64,000 nt of DNA from Leifsonia aquatica (GCF_014190775.1 NZ_JACHVP010000001.1:1798001-1862000), one strand, 5' to 3'. Positions 1 through 8,887 are shown, counted from the stretch's first letter. The notes: generated from the sequence alone by a model not told the origin. Program-made: numbers and translations.

Positions 1-202
1 CGAGTCGAGCCCGTCCATCGTCACGCCGCTGAACCGCGTGATCGGCTACGAGGCCGCCGCCAAGGTCGCCAAGCACTCGGTCGCCCAGGGCATCACGGTG
101 CGTGAGGCCGTGATCGACCTCGGCTTCGTCGACCGCGGCGAGGTCACGCTGGAGCAGCTGGACACCGCCCTCGACGTGCTCAGCATGACCCACCCGGGCT
201 GA
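1..202 (+). CDS. fumC: Class II fumarate hydratase, C-terminal end (partial)
   Basis: Only the last 66 codons are inside the window; the 5' part lies off the left edge. The reading frame begins at base 2 and stops at TGA 200-202. The tail contains the segment [17 protein letters not shown] and ends in [21 protein letters not shown], as is typical of the C-terminal domain of class II fumarases, which reversibly hydrate fumarate to malate in the TCA cycle. Closely related aspartases share this fold, so the product is inferred from these C-terminal motifs alone. It is convergent with the prepilin peptidase gene, with a strong hairpin between them. Confidence 0.85.
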   Translation, partial: ESSPSIVTPLNRVIGYEAAAKVAKHSVAQGITVREAVIDLGFVDRGEVTLEQLDTALDVLSMTHPG

Positions 203-224
203 GCCCGCACCGCACCAACCAGTG

Positions 225-270
225 GTCGCAACACGCCGCGCCCGGCATCTCCGGCGCGGCGTGTTGCGAC
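225..270. terminator. Strong palindromic hairpin between convergent genes
   Basis: A perfect 18-bp inverted repeat (225-242 with 253-270) encloses a 10-base loop. It begins 23 bases after the fumC stop and faces the 3' end of the convergent prepilin peptidase gene. There is no clear U tract. The position suggests a bidirectional terminator; this is inference from location and structure. Confidence 0.7.
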
Positions 271-305
271 GACCAGGTCGCCCGCTGCGCTCCCCCTACG
301 GGTCC

Positions 306-893
306 CTACTGCGCTCCGACCACCACCATCCAGAACGCCCCCAGCATCGCCGGCCCGAAGGCGACCTCCGGCCGGTCGCTCGCCGGTCCTCCGCTCCCCC
401 GGCCCCCACTCTTCCGGCTCCCGCGCCGTACCACCCCCTCGATCACGACGTGCAGCGCCGCCGCGAGGAACACCGCCGCCACCCACAGCAACACCGGCAC
501 CGCCGCCCCCAGCGCAATCGCGAGCAATCCGGCGAGCTTCGCATCCCCCATCCCGAGCCCGCCGCTCCACACCAGCAGCAGGAACAGCCCGAGCACGCCC
601 GCTCCCCCGGCGAGCACGACCGTCACCGACGCCAGCGTGTCGTGCCTCGGTGACCCGCGCGCCAACGCATCCCACACGAGCCCGACCGTTGCGAACGCGT
701 ATCCCGGAAGCACCAGCGCGTTCGGCAACCGCCGCTCGCGCACATCCGTGACGACCAGCGGCACTGTCACGACGGCCAGATAGATCGCGCCCACCGCGGC
801 CGGACCGGCGCCCCGCACTCCCCACAGCGCGAGGGCCGGCCCAGCCACGGTCACGATCCGGATCAGGACCCGGATCCCTGTGTTTCCCCCCAT
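306..893 (-). CDS. Prepilin peptidase, A24 family (short form)
   Basis: A 195-residue membrane protein. It carries the two aspartate motifs of A24 aspartic peptidases: TDVRERRLPN (Asp about 50) and GMGDAKL (Asp about 117). These enzymes cut the leader of type IV prepilins at the inner face of the membrane. The N-terminal methylase domain of full-length PilD is absent, as in the short actinobacterial and archaeal forms. A basic Gly/Ser-rich segment (about residues 155-175) interrupts the hydrophobic C-terminal region. No pilin or pilus assembly genes are adjacent, so its substrate is probably encoded elsewhere, for instance in a Tad/Flp cluster. Confidence 0.8.
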   Translation of the reverse strand: MGGNTGIRVLIRIVTVAGPALALWGVRGAGPAAVGAIYLAVVTVPLVVTDVRERRLPNALVLPGYAFATVGLVWDALARGSPRHDTLASVTVVLAGGAGVLGLFLLLVWSGGLGMGDAKLAGLLAIALGAAVPVLLWVAAVFLAAALHVVIEGVVRRGSRKSGGRGSGGPASDRPEVAFGPAMLGAFWMVVVGAQ

Positions 894-995
894 GCCTCCA
901 CGCTAGGAGACTGCCTCTCTGGCGGGAGAAACCCACAGGACATCCGGGAATCCGACGGCCATCCACACGCCGTCACGCGCGGCGTGCGCATCCCG

Positions 996-2339
996 TCACG
1001 CGAGCTCGTTGGCCTCCAGCATCTCCGTCACGAGGGCGGCGATGGCCGACCGCTCGGAGCGGGTCAGGGTCACGTGGGCGAACAGCGGGTGCCCCTTCAG
1101 CGTCTCGATCACCGAGGCGACGCCGTCGTGGCGGCCCACCCGTAGGTTGTCCCGCTGGGCGACATCGTGGGTGAGGACGACCCGCGAGTTCTGGCCGATG
1201 CGGCTGAGGACGGTGAGCAGCACGTTGCGCTCCAGCGACTGCGCCTCGTCGACGATCACGAACGCGTCGTGCAGCGAGCGGCCGCGGATGTGCGTGAGCG
1301 GGAGCACCTCCAGGATGCCGCGGTCCAGCACCTCGTCGAGCACGTTCTGCGACACCAGCGCGCCGAGCGTGTCGAAGACCGCCTGACCCCACGGGTTCAT
1401 CTTCTCGCCCTGGTCGCCGGGCAGGTACCCGAGCTCCTGGCCGCCGACCGCGTACAGCGGCCGGAACACCATGATCTTCTTGTGCTGCTGCCGTTCGAGC
1501 ACTGCCTCCAGGCCGGCGCACAGGGCAAGGGCCGACTTGCCGGTGCCCGCGCGGCCGCCCAGCGAGAGGATGCCGATCTCCGGGTCGAGCAGCAGGTCGA
1601 TCGCGAGCCGCTGCTCCGCCGATCGACCGTGCAGCCCGAACACGTCGCGATCGCCGCGGACGAGCTTGACCTCGCCCTTCGCGACCACGCGGCCGAGAGC
1701 CGAACCACGGTCCGAGTGGATGACGAGGCCGGTGTTGACGGGGAGGGCGTCGACGAGCGGGGTGCGCATCCCCTCCTCCTCGTAGAGGTCGCTCATCTGA
1801 TCGCTGCCGAGCGAGATCTCCGCGAGCCCGGTCCAGCCGGAGTCGACGACCTGCTCGTGCCGGTACTCCTCGGCGGCGAGGCCGACCGAGGCGGCCTTGA
1901 CGCGCAGCGGGAGGTCTTTGGATACGACGGTGACATCGAGGCCGTCGTTCGCCAGGTTGAGGGCGACGGCGAGGATGCGGGAGTCGTTGTCGCCGAGCTG
2001 CAGCCCGCTCGGGAGGACCGCCATGCTGGAGTGGTTCAGCTCCACCCGCAGTGAGCCGCCTTCGCCGATCGGGATCGGGAAGTCGAGCCGTTCGTGCTCC
2101 ACCCGCAGGTCGTCCAGGTTGCGCAGCGCCTGCCGTGCGAAGTACCCGAGTTCCGGGTCGTTCCGCTTGCCCTCCAGCTCGCTGACGACGACCACCGGGA
2201 TGACGACGGAATGCTCCGCGAACCGGTGGATCGCCTTGGGATCCGACAGGAGGACCGAGGTGTCGAGCACGTACGTGCGCTCGGCCTGCTTCGTTCCGTC
2301 GGGTGCCGCCTCGAACTGCCGGGTCTTTGATTCAGCCAC
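996..2339 (-). CDS. PhoH family protein with N-terminal PIN domain
   Basis: 447 residues from a GTG at 2337-2339, chosen because GGGAG lies about 6 bases upstream; a GTG two codons further upstream is possible. The N-terminal part (about residues 20-140) is a PIN ribonuclease domain starting with [12 protein letters not shown] and containing the acidic motif GDNDSRIL. The C-terminal part is a PhoH P-loop ATPase with Walker [10 protein letters not shown] (about 258-266) and Walker [12 protein letters not shown]-PhoH (PhoH2) proteins of actinobacteria are reported RNA-unwinding and RNA-cleaving enzymes. It appears to be a single gene. Confidence 0.88.
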   Translation of the reverse strand: MAESKTRQFEAAPDGTKQAERTYVLDTSVLLSDPKAIHRFAEHSVVIPVVVVSELEGKRNDPELGYFARQALRNLDDLRVEHERLDFPIPIGEGGSLRVELNHSSMAVLPSGLQLGDNDSRILAVALNLANDGLDVTVVSKDLPLRVKAASVGLAAEEYRHEQVVDSGWTGLAEISLGSDQMSDLYEEEGMRTPLVDALPVNTGLVIHSDRGSALGRVVAKGEVKLVRGDRDVFGLHGRSAEQRLAIDLLLDPEIGILSLGGRAGTGKSALALCAGLEAVLERQQHKKIMVFRPLYAVGGQELGYLPGDQGEKMNPWGQAVFDTLGALVSQNVLDEVLDRGILEVLPLTHIRGRSLHDAFVIVDEAQSLERNVLLTVLSRIGQNSRVVLTHDVAQRDNLRVGRHDGVASVIETLKGHPLFAHVTLTRSERSAIAALVTEMLEANELA

Positions 2340-2568
2340 GACCACTCCCACCCCGCCGCCCCCGCGAGGGCTGCGGATCAACTTGGCGAGTCGGCCGCTG
2401 GGTTCCGAAACGAACTTATGTGGCCGTCTCGACCGGGCGCCATGCCCGATGCCTTGAAACTACGCCGCACCTCCGACACGAAACGCCGCGGCACCCGCGT
2501 GTCGTGTTTCCATCAGGTGAACATTCGCCCCCAGTTGTGGAGGCTGGACGCGCGCCGGTGCGCGCGCG

Positions 2569-3684
2569 TCAGATCGCCGAGGCGTACGAGGTGAGGGCCG
2601 CCCGCAGCATCCCGAGCGTCTCCTCGGTGGTCCCGGCATGCACGCTGAACCGCACCGAGGCCTGCCGGACCGACGCACTCACCCCGTGGTTGAACAGGGA
2701 GGCGCTGAGCGCGGTCAGCGTCTCCGGCGGCTCGACGACGACGATGCCGGCGCGCTCCGCGGGGTTGCGCGGGGAGGTCACCGGGAGCGCGAACTCGTCG
2801 GCCAGGTCGATGACCCGCTCCACGCCGTCGGCGATGGCGTCGTTGATCGCGGGCACGCCCGTCGCGGCGATCTCCTCGAGGGAGGCCGCGAAACGCGCCT
2901 GCGCGATGGAATCGGGGTTGGAGATCGAGAAGGCCTTGGCGGCGTGGGCGGGCTCGACGACCTCGTCCCAGGTGAGCCCCTCCGCCGTCCCGGTCCAGCC
3001 GCTGAAGACGGGGGTCAGGTGGTCGATCGCCCGCTCGCTGAGCGCGAGGAAGCCGGTCCCCCATCCCGCACGGGCCCATTTCTGGCCGCCGGACAGGACG
3101 ACGTCGGCGACCTCGTACGGCGCATCCACGACCCCGAAGCCCTGGATGGCGTCGACGATCAGCAGCCGGTCGCCGATGACCTGGCGGATGCCGTCGATGT
3201 CGGTCAGGTAGCCGGTGCGCGAGTCCACGAGGCTCACCATCACCGCGCTCGTCGCGGGCGTGATCTGCTCGCGGATCTGCGCGGGCGTGACCCGGCCGTG
3301 GTCGGTCTCGAGCCAGGTCGGCGTGATGACGCGCATCGCCTGCGCGGCGCGCACCGCGGCGTAGGTGACCGACGGGAACTCGCCCCGGGAGAGCAGCACC
3401 TCGCCGCCCGTGAGACCGAAGGCGGCGTGCATCAGGCCGAGCGACGCGTTCGGCTGGAACGCGATCCGGTCGGCGGGGAAGCCGGTGAGGGCCGAGACGG
3501 CGTCGCGGACACGGGCGTCCTCCAGCTGCAGCCGGTCGACGGTCCCGTAGCGCGCCCGGCCCAGGATCTCGTACTGGGCGGAGGCCTCCGTCCGCACCGC
3601 TTGCGAGACGGGGCCCACCCGGCCGTAGTCCAGGTATCCCGGCTCCTCGCCGAACCCGCGTGCGAACTCTTCGACAGACGTCAT
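2569..3684 (-). CDS. PLP-dependent aminotransferase class V-fold protein
   Basis: 371 residues from ATG 3682-3684, which has GGGAGG about 6 bases upstream. The fold-type I PLP signature is visible: LIVDAIQGFGV contains the aspartate that contacts the pyridine nitrogen, and LSGGQKWARAGWGTGF carries the probable Schiff-base lysine. The family includes cysteine desulfurases, kynureninase and isopenicillin-epimerase-like enzymes. No cysteine-bearing SufS/IscS loop was recognised, so a desulfurase role is not supported. The substrate is unknown. It is separated from its neighbours by intergenic gaps of 316 and 229 bp. Confidence 0.75.
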   Translation of the reverse strand: MTSVEEFARGFGEEPGYLDYGRVGPVSQAVRTEASAQYEILGRARYGTVDRLQLEDARVRDAVSALTGFPADRIAFQPNASLGLMHAAFGLTGGEVLLSRGEFPSVTYAAVRAAQAMRVITPTWLETDHGRVTPAQIREQITPATSAVMVSLVDSRTGYLTDIDGIRQVIGDRLLIVDAIQGFGVVDAPYEVADVVLSGGQKWARAGWGTGFLALSERAIDHLTPVFSGWTGTAEGLTWDEVVEPAHAAKAFSISNPDSIAQARFAASLEEIAATGVPAINDAIADGVERVIDLADEFALPVTSPRNPAERAGIVVVEPPETLTALSASLFNHGVSASVRQASVRFSVHAGTTEETLGMLRAALTSYASAI

Positions 3685-4000
3685 CCGAACCTCCCGTACG
3701 ATTCTGCCGGTCGGCGGAGCCCCCGGCGAGCCCGGCGGCGGCGCGCCGTCGGCCACGCGGCAAAGCGAGCGGAGGACATCTGGACCTGGTACCCGCCGAT
3801 CTCCTCCCTACCCGTCCTGTCAGGGCACGACACAGAGGACCTCCTCCTTTCGCCGCACGGCGACCGGCCTGTCGGCAACGGAGGAGTTCGGGCGGGGTGC
3901 TCGGCGTGTCGGCAGGGAACGGAGGGGATTCATGCCCGGGACGCACGGAACTCCTCCGCTAGCGGCACGGGCTCGCGGCACGGGCCCGCGTTGCGCCCGC
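3685..4000. other. 316-bp intergenic region, no gene seen
   Basis: No credible small reading frame or RNA gene was recognised between the aminotransferase start and the uppS stop. It must contain the aminotransferase promoter and the uppS 3' end. A separated 11-bp inverted repeat (3879-3889 with 3948-3958) is present, but its arms are too far apart to be a simple terminator. Confidence 0.5.
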
Positions 4001-4795
4001 TCAGCCGCCGAAGCGACGCTGACGGCGGGAGTAGTCGCGCACCGCGCGCAGGAAGTCGACCTCGCGCAGGTCCGGCCCGAGGGCCTCCACGAAGTAGAAC
4101 TCCGAGTGGGCACTCTGCCAGAGCATGAAGTCGCTGAGCCGCTGCTCTCCCGAGGTGCGGATGACGAGGTCGGGATCGGGCTGGCCGCCGGTGTAGAGGT
4201 GCTCGCCGATCATGTCCGGGGTCAGGAGGTCGGCAAGGGTCTCGAGGCTGCCCCCGTCCGCGTGGTGCGCGGCGACGATGCTGCGCATCGCGTCGGTGAT
4301 CTCCTTGCGGCCTCCGTAACCGACGGCGAGGTTGATGTGCATGCCCGTGTTGCCTGCCGTGCGCTGCTCGGCGGCGGCGAGCGCGGCGACGAGCGGCTCC
4401 GGGAGGCCGGCCGGCGACCCCACGTGCTGGACGCGCCAGTCGCGGTAGCGGGAGAGGTCGTCGGCGAGTTCGGCGATGATCTCGATGAGGTCCGAGAGCT
4501 CGGTGCTCTCGCGGTTCGTGAGGTTGTCGCTCGACAGCAGGTACAGGGTGGCGACCGAGACGCCGAGGTCGTCGCACCACTCGAGGAACTCGCGCATCTT
4601 CGCGGCTCCGGCGCGGTGGCCGTGGGCCACGGTGGTGAGCCCGGCCTGGCGCGCCCAGCGCCGATTGCCGTCGATGATCATGGCGACGTGCTTCGGAAGG
4701 GCCTGCTCCCCCAGTCCCGCCAGCTCGCGGCGCAGCCGCTTCTGGTAGAGCCCGTAGAGCAGCCCGCTCCCCGGGGCGGTACTGCGTTTGCTCAC
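4001..4795 (-). CDS. uppS: Polyprenyl diphosphate synthase (cis-prenyltransferase, UppS-like)
   Basis: 264 residues from GTG 4793-4795. It carries cis-prenyltransferase signatures: AMIIDGNRRWARQAG with the catalytic Asp at about 42, the segment around SSDNLTNRE, and the C-terminal TSGEQRLSDFMLWQSA that binds isopentenyl diphosphate. These enzymes add isopentenyl units to an allylic diphosphate to make the lipid carrier for cell-wall synthesis. Actinobacteria often have two paralogues (medium and long chain), and which this is cannot be told from sequence. No Shine-Dalgarno is visible and TAACGT lies just upstream, so a leaderless transcript is possible. Divergent from the TrhA-like gene. Confidence 0.9.
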   Translation of the reverse strand: MSKRSTAPGSGLLYGLYQKRLRRELAGLGEQALPKHVAMIIDGNRRWARQAGLTTVAHGHRAGAAKMREFLEWCDDLGVSVATLYLLSSDNLTNRESTELSDLIEIIAELADDLSRYRDWRVQHVGSPAGLPEPLVAALAAAEQRTAGNTGMHINLAVGYGGRKEITDAMRSIVAAHHADGGSLETLADLLTPDMIGEHLYTGGQPDPDLVIRTSGEQRLSDFMLWQSAHSEFYFVEALGPDLREVDFLRAVRDYSRRQRRFGG

Positions 4796-4867
4796 GGGGA
4801 TACGTTAGCGCCCCGCACCGGGTGCGACTCTCAGCATCCCGGCACCGGATTCCCCTACGCTTGGGCC

Positions 4868-5686
4868 ATGTCGCCCCGCAACCGCCACGAACCCGAGGAC
4901 GTCGCCGAGCTGCTGCACGAGCCCGCCTCGTCGCTCGATGCGTCCGACGCGGCCGTTCAAGCGGACGACGCCGCCGCACGCGAGCAGGGACCGGATCTGC
5001 CGAACATCCCGTTGCTGGATGCCTCCCCGGCCAATCCGGCCGAGATCAAGCCGACCTGGCGCGGCTGGATCCACGCCGGCACCTTCCCGTTCACCATCGC
5101 CGCGGGCATCGTGCTCATCTGCCTCGCGCAGGGGGCACCGGCCAAGTGGGCATCCGCCGTCTTCGTGCTCACATCGATGCTGCTGTTCGGCAACTCGGCC
5201 CTGTACCACCGCTTCAACTGGAAGCCGCGCACCAAGGTCGTGCTGAAGCGCATCGACCACGCCAACATCTTCCTGCTGATCGCGGGCACCTACACACCGC
5301 TCGCGGTGCTGGCGCTCCCGCCGTCGAAGGGCGTCCTGCTGCTCTGCATCGTCTGGGGCGGCGCGCTGCTCGGCATCGGCTTCCGGGTGTTCTGGATCGG
5401 CGCCCCGCGGTGGCTGTACGTGCCGATCTACCTGCTGCTGGGCTGGGCGGCGATGATGTACATCGTCGACCTGGTGGAGGCCAACGTCGCGATGATGGTG
5501 CTGGTGCTCGTCGGCGGCGTGTTCTACACGATCGGCGCCGTCATCTACGGAGTGAAGCGGCCGAACCCGTTCCCGGGGAAGTTCGGCTTCCACGAGATCT
5601 TCCACACGCTGACCGTGCTGGCGTTCCTCTGCCACTGGACGGCGACGCTGCTCATCGCCCTGCACCCGGCCTACAACGTCGGCTGA
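4868..5686 (+). CDS. trhA: Hemolysin III / TrhA (PAQR-like) family membrane protein
   Basis: 272 residues from ATG 4868. A hydrophilic acidic N-terminal extension of about 60 residues precedes seven predicted membrane helices. Diagnostic motifs are SALYHR, RIDHANIFLLIAGTYTP and the C-terminal FHEIFHTLTVLAFLCHW, whose histidines form the putative metal site of the PAQR/CREST superfamily. Bacterial members have been linked to membrane lipid homeostasis; the name 'hemolysin III' is historical. It is divergent from uppS with only 72 bp between starts. Confidence 0.88.
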   Translation: MSPRNRHEPEDVAELLHEPASSLDASDAAVQADDAAAREQGPDLPNIPLLDASPANPAEIKPTWRGWIHAGTFPFTIAAGIVLICLAQGAPAKWASAVFVLTSMLLFGNSALYHRFNWKPRTKVVLKRIDHANIFLLIAGTYTPLAVLALPPSKGVLLLCIVWGGALLGIGFRVFWIGAPRWLYVPIYLLLGWAAMMYIVDLVEANVAMMVLVLVGGVFYTIGAVIYGVKRPNPFPGKFGFHEIFHTLTVLAFLCHWTATLLIALHPAYNVG

Positions 5687-5719
5687 GCGGGCGTCGGCTG
5701 AGCACGACGTCGGCTGAGC
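5678..5719 (+). repeat. Three copies of an 11-mer around the trhA stop codon
   Basis: The 11-mer GTCGGCTGAGC occurs at 5678-5688, 5693-5703 and 5709-5719. The first copy includes the TGA stop codon of the TrhA-like gene. It looks like a small local duplication that multiplied the stop region; no function is implied. Confidence 0.6.
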
Positions 5720-5723
5720 GGGG

Positions 5724-5999
5724 CTACGCCCGGTCGTCGTCCTCGGCGCCCGGCGCGGCATCCTGCTGCCCGGCCTGCTCGGCGTCGAGCTTCTCCGCGA
5801 TCTCCGCGCGGTAGCGCACACGGCGGATGCGGCGCACCATGTCGATCACCAGGAGCACGACGGCGACCGCGACGAGGAACGTGACGACGAACCCGACGAC
5901 GCCCGGAGTGACCTGGTCCTCACTCGGACCGCTCGACGGAGTCGGGGTCGGCGTCGCGGCCAGCCAGACGGAGGCGCGCAGGAGGGCGTCGGCGATCAT
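5724..5999 (-). CDS. Small single-pass membrane protein
   Basis: 91 residues from ATG 5997-5999. A Thr/Pro/Ser-rich N-terminal stretch (ATPTPTPSSGPS) is followed by one strong membrane helix (about residues 33-55), then a basic segment RRIRRVRYRAEIAEKL and an acidic tail. This layout fits a small membrane protein with a cytoplasmic charged tail. It sits convergent to the TrhA-like gene and divergent from DUF4307. I do not recognise a characterised family. Confidence 0.65.
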   Translation of the reverse strand: MIADALLRASVWLAATPTPTPSSGPSEDQVTPGVVGFVVTFLVAVAVVLLVIDMVRRIRRVRYRAEIAEKLDAEQAGQQDAAPGAEDDDRA

Positions 6000-6128
6000 C
6001 GTTCGGGGATCTCTTCTCTCGAGTCGGGAGGAAGCCGCGATTCCCAGCTTCGTCTCCTAGTCTTGACTCAGCCTACCGCCGCCCCGACGGCAGGCCTGAA
6101 CGTGTACCGAGAGGCGGAACCGGCGAGC

Positions 6129-6530
6129 ATGGCCGTGACGGAGACCATCGATCGCCGCTACGGGCGTACGCCGCAGCGCAAGCGCCGGGACCGCTGGTTG
6201 CTCATCGGTGGCGCTGTCGCCGTCCTCGCGGTCGTCGTCGCCTGGGTCTTCTGGGCGGGCTGGGACAACAACCAGTCCGATCTGGAGGCCACCGACACCG
6301 CGTACACCATCCCCGACGCGCATCACGTGGACATCAGCTTCACGATCAACGCACCGAAGGGCACGCCCGTGACGTGCGCCATCCAGGCGCTCAACGAAGA
6401 CTTCGCGATCGTCGGCTGGCGCATCGTCAGCTACCCGGGCTCCGACCTCCGCATCACCCAGCACACGGAGACGATCCGCACCATCCAGCAGAGCAACACA
6501 GGTTTGATTAACACCTGCTGGCTGACCTAG
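6129..6530 (+). CDS. DUF4307 domain-containing membrane protein
   Basis: 133 residues from ATG 6129. The order RRYGRTPQRKRRDRW, one membrane helix, then an extracytoplasmic beta-rich domain with Cys in PVTCAIQALN and NTCWLT is the DUF4307 arrangement. These proteins have one N-terminal transmembrane segment and no known function, and they are commonly found next to greA in actinobacteria, as here. The start is uncertain: a TTG at 6063 would add 22 low-complexity residues, but family members usually begin about ten residues before the RYGR motif, which favours 6129. Confidence 0.75.
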   Translation: MAVTETIDRRYGRTPQRKRRDRWLLIGGAVAVLAVVVAWVFWAGWDNNQSDLEATDTAYTIPDAHHVDISFTINAPKGTPVTCAIQALNEDFAIVGWRIVSYPGSDLRITQHTETIRTIQQSNTGLINTCWLT

Positions 6531-6542
6531 CATTCTGTGGAT

Positions 6543-6566
6543 ACGCCCCGACCGAGGTCGGGGCGT
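6543..6566 (+). terminator. Rho-independent terminator after the DUF4307 gene
   Basis: Perfect GC-rich stem (6543-6553 with 6556-6566, effectively 10 bp around a CGAG tetraloop), followed by CTACTTTA. It begins 13 bases after the DUF4307 stop and precedes greA. Confidence 0.8.
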
Positions 6567-6638
6567 CTACTTTACCCACCGGCCCCGGCCGGACGATCTG
6601 CCCACGCGGCCATCGCCGCGGGCGCAAAGGAGCTCACC

Positions 6639-7130
6639 ATGGCCCAGGAGACCCCGGTCACCTTTCTGACCCAGGACGCCTACGACCGCCTCGCGGCGGA
6701 ACTCGAGGAGCTCAGCATCAACGGCCGCAACGAGATCGCGAAGCGCATCGAGGCGGCCCGCGAGGAGGGCGACCTCAAGGAGAACGGCGGCTACCACGCC
6801 GCGAAGGACGAGCAGGGCAAGATCGAGGCCCGCATCGTGCAGCTGACCAACCTCCTGCGCGCCGCCACCGTCGGCGACGCGCCGGAGAGCCACGGCGTCG
6901 TGGAGCCGGGCACGGTCGTGACCGCGACCATCGCGGGCGACGAGAGCGTCTTCCTCATCGGCAACCGCGAGATCGCGGCCGGCAGCGAGCTGCCCGTCTA
7001 CAGCGAGCAGAGCCCGCTCGGCGCGGCCATCCTCGGCCTCAACATCGGCGAGAAGACGGAGTACACGGCTCCCAACGGCCGTCAGATCGCGGTGGAGATC
7101 ACCAAGGTCGAGACCTACGCCGGACAGTAA
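6639..7130 (+). CDS. greA: Transcription elongation factor GreA
   Basis: 163 residues from ATG 6639, with AAAGGAG 6 bases upstream. The N-terminal coiled coil (about residues 8-78) contains the tip segment AREEGDLKENGGYHAAK, whose acidic residues insert into the RNA polymerase secondary channel and stimulate cleavage of backtracked transcripts. The C-terminal FKBP-like domain ends in GEKTEYTAPNGRQIAVEI. Length is normal. The gene stands alone between two terminators. Confidence 0.97.
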   Translation: MAQETPVTFLTQDAYDRLAAELEELSINGRNEIAKRIEAAREEGDLKENGGYHAAKDEQGKIEARIVQLTNLLRAATVGDAPESHGVVEPGTVVTATIAGDESVFLIGNREIAAGSELPVYSEQSPLGAAILGLNIGEKTEYTAPNGRQIAVEITKVETYAGQ

Positions 7131-7145
7131 CGACGTCTCAGCATC

Positions 7146-7179
7146 ACGACGGGCCCGCGAGAGATCGCGGGCCCGTCGT
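7146..7179 (+). terminator. Terminator downstream of greA
   Basis: Perfect 15-bp inverted repeat (7146-7160 with 7165-7179) around a GAGA loop, 15 bases after the greA stop and just before the convergent TetR gene. It probably serves both strands. Confidence 0.85.
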
Positions 7180-7197
7180 CGTTGACACCGGGCTCTC

Positions 7198-7797
7198 TCA
7201 GAGTGCGGCCTGCAGTCGCGCACGCGGTGGCAGCGGCCGATGCGCGTCCGAGGCGCGGAACGCGTCGATGGCGAGCGCGGCGAAGCGACGGGCAGCGGCC
7301 GTGCGGCCGTCGACCGGAGTGGTCGACAGGGCCCGTCCGGTGAGCAGCACCAGCACGAGATCGTCGATCACGAAGTCGGGCCGCAGGCCTCCCGACGCCT
7401 GTGCCCGAGCCGCGAGATCGGAGAGCATCTGGAGCAGAGCGGTCCGGTGGACCGTGAAGCTCTGGTCCGACGGGCTCGCGGAGAGGAACGCCTCCACGAA
7501 GCCGTGGTTGCGCCCGTTGAGCACGCTGATGCTCTCGATGACGGTGCAGAAGCCGCGCCACGGATCGGGATCGGCGCAGCCGTCGATCACGATTCCCCGG
7601 CACGCGCGGAGCTCTTCCGCGAACGCCTCGTCGACCAGGATCTGCTTGGTCGGGAACCGCCGGTAGAGGGTGGCCGGGCCGACGCCGGCGTGCCGGGCGA
7701 CCTCCCGCATCGTGACGTCGATGCCGCGCTCGGCGAAGAGCCGGCGGGCCGCCTCCAGCATCCGGTCGCGGTTGTCCTGGGCATCGGCTCGGAGCAT
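7198..7797 (-). CDS. TetR/AcrR family regulator
   Basis: 199 residues from ATG 7795-7797. The N-terminal helix-turn-helix (about residues 12-58) reads MLEAARRLFAERGIDVTMREVARHAG and VGPATLYRRFPTKQ, the classic TetR recognition region. The C-terminal ligand domain is of the type annotated as a TetR C-terminal domain and resembles regulators of quinone-oxidoreductase genes. It is divergent from a quinone-reductase-like gene with a perfect palindrome between them, so it very likely represses that gene and itself. Confidence 0.88.
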   Translation of the reverse strand: MLRADAQDNRDRMLEAARRLFAERGIDVTMREVARHAGVGPATLYRRFPTKQILVDEAFAEELRACRGIVIDGCADPDPWRGFCTVIESISVLNGRNHGFVEAFLSASPSDQSFTVHRTALLQMLSDLAARAQASGGLRPDFVIDDLVLVLLTGRALSTTPVDGRTAAARRFAALAIDAFRASDAHRPLPPRARLQAAL

Positions 7798-7835
7798 CTG
7801 AGGCAATCGTCCCGTCCTCGTTCTCACTTCGGGTA

Positions 7836-7855
7836 AGTGGACGGGGGCGTCCACT
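7836..7855. promoter_or_regulatory. Probable operator of the adjacent TetR regulator
   Basis: Perfect palindrome: AGTGGACG (7836-7843), centre GGGG, CGTCCACT (7848-7855). It lies in the 106-bp divergent intergenic region, 38 bases from the TetR start and 48 from the oxidoreductase start. Size, symmetry and position are typical of a TetR operator; binding is inferred. Confidence 0.75.
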
Positions 7856-7903
7856 ACCGTGGCCCTCAGTATCGCAGAGCGCGAGCAGGACGAGGAGACC
7901 ACG

Positions 7904-8866
7904 ATGAGAGCAGTGTCCATCCGCCGATTCGGAGACCCGAGCGGGATGGAGGTGGTCGAGGCACCGTCGCCGGTCGCCGCTCCCGGGCAGGTCGTCATCC
8001 GCACCGAGGCCATCGGTGTCGGCGGGGTGGATGCGGTGATCCGGCGGGGCACGCTCGGCGGGTTCGGTTTCCAAGAGGGCCTGATCCCCGGGAGCGAGGT
8101 CGCCGGGGTCGTGACCGCGACGGGCGACGGCGTCGACGCATCGTGGATCGGCCGGCGCGTCTGGGCGTTCACGGGGACGGGAGGAGGCTACGTCGAGGAG
8201 GCCGCCGCGCAGGTCGCCGACCTGGTCGCGCTGCCCGGTGAGCTGACGTCGATCGACGCGGTCACCGTCGGCAGCGCCGCCCCGGTGGCGCACTTCGCGC
8301 TCGCCCACGCGCACCTGGCGGCCGGCGAGTCCGTGCTCGTCCGCGGCGCCGCCGGCAGCATCGGGATCGCCGCCGTGGAGCTCGCGGCGCGCGCCGGCGC
8401 CGGACCGATCGCCGTCACCGCGTCCTCTCCCGCGCGCGGACAGCGGTTGCGCGAGTTCGGAGCGACCCACGTGCTCGACCGCAGCGGCGCGGGCGATCCC
8501 ACCGCCCCCGAGAGCGTCGACGTGATCATCGACATCGTGGGCGGTGCGGATCTCCCCGGCTTCCTCGACCGGCTCGCCCCCAACGGCCGTCTGGTGCTCG
8601 TCGGGGCTGTCGCGGGCTTTCCGCCCGCCGACTTCGGCGCGCACCTGCTGCGGGCGTTCCAGCAGTCGCGCTCGTTCGCGACGTTCAGCCTCGACTCGGT
8701 GCCGCGGGATGCGCTGCGCGCCGCGCGCACGGAGCTCTTCGCGGCGGCTACGCGGGGCGACCTGCACGCCGTGGTCGAAGCGGTGCTCCCCCTCGATCAG
8801 GCGGCGGAGGCCCATCGACTGATGGACGCCGGCCGGGTGTTCGGGCGGATCGTGCTGACGCCCTGA
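7904..8866 (+). CDS. Zinc-independent quinone oxidoreductase (MDR family)
   Basis: 320 residues from ATG 7904 with CGAGGAGA upstream. It has the medium-chain dehydrogenase/reductase layout: a GroES-like N-terminal domain (PGSEVAGVV) and a Rossmann domain with VRGAAGSIGIAAVELA and DIIVG-like motifs. The zinc-binding cysteines and histidines of classical alcohol dehydrogenases are missing, so it belongs with NADPH:quinone reductases. Expression is probably inducible, controlled by the divergent TetR repressor through the operator at 7836-7855. The natural substrate is unknown. Confidence 0.87.
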   Translation: MRAVSIRRFGDPSGMEVVEAPSPVAAPGQVVIRTEAIGVGGVDAVIRRGTLGGFGFQEGLIPGSEVAGVVTATGDGVDASWIGRRVWAFTGTGGGYVEEAAAQVADLVALPGELTSIDAVTVGSAAPVAHFALAHAHLAAGESVLVRGAAGSIGIAAVELAARAGAGPIAVTASSPARGQRLREFGATHVLDRSGAGDPTAPESVDVIIDIVGGADLPGFLDRLAPNGRLVLVGAVAGFPPADFGAHLLRAFQQSRSFATFSLDSVPRDALRAARTELFAAATRGDLHAVVEAVLPLDQAAEAHRLMDAGRVFGRIVLTP

Positions 8867-8887
8867 CGACGGGCCGTCAGCGACCGG

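Noticed and set aside
2460-2530. Possible palindrome near GACACGAAAC...GTGTCGTGTTTC upstream of phoH
   Set aside because: Arms match only partially and could not be aligned into a convincing stem.
5678-5719. Short repeats as a CRISPR-like or attachment-site array
   Set aside because: Units are 11 bp with 4-5 bp spacers and include a stop codon; no CRISPR spacer structure and no integrase nearby.
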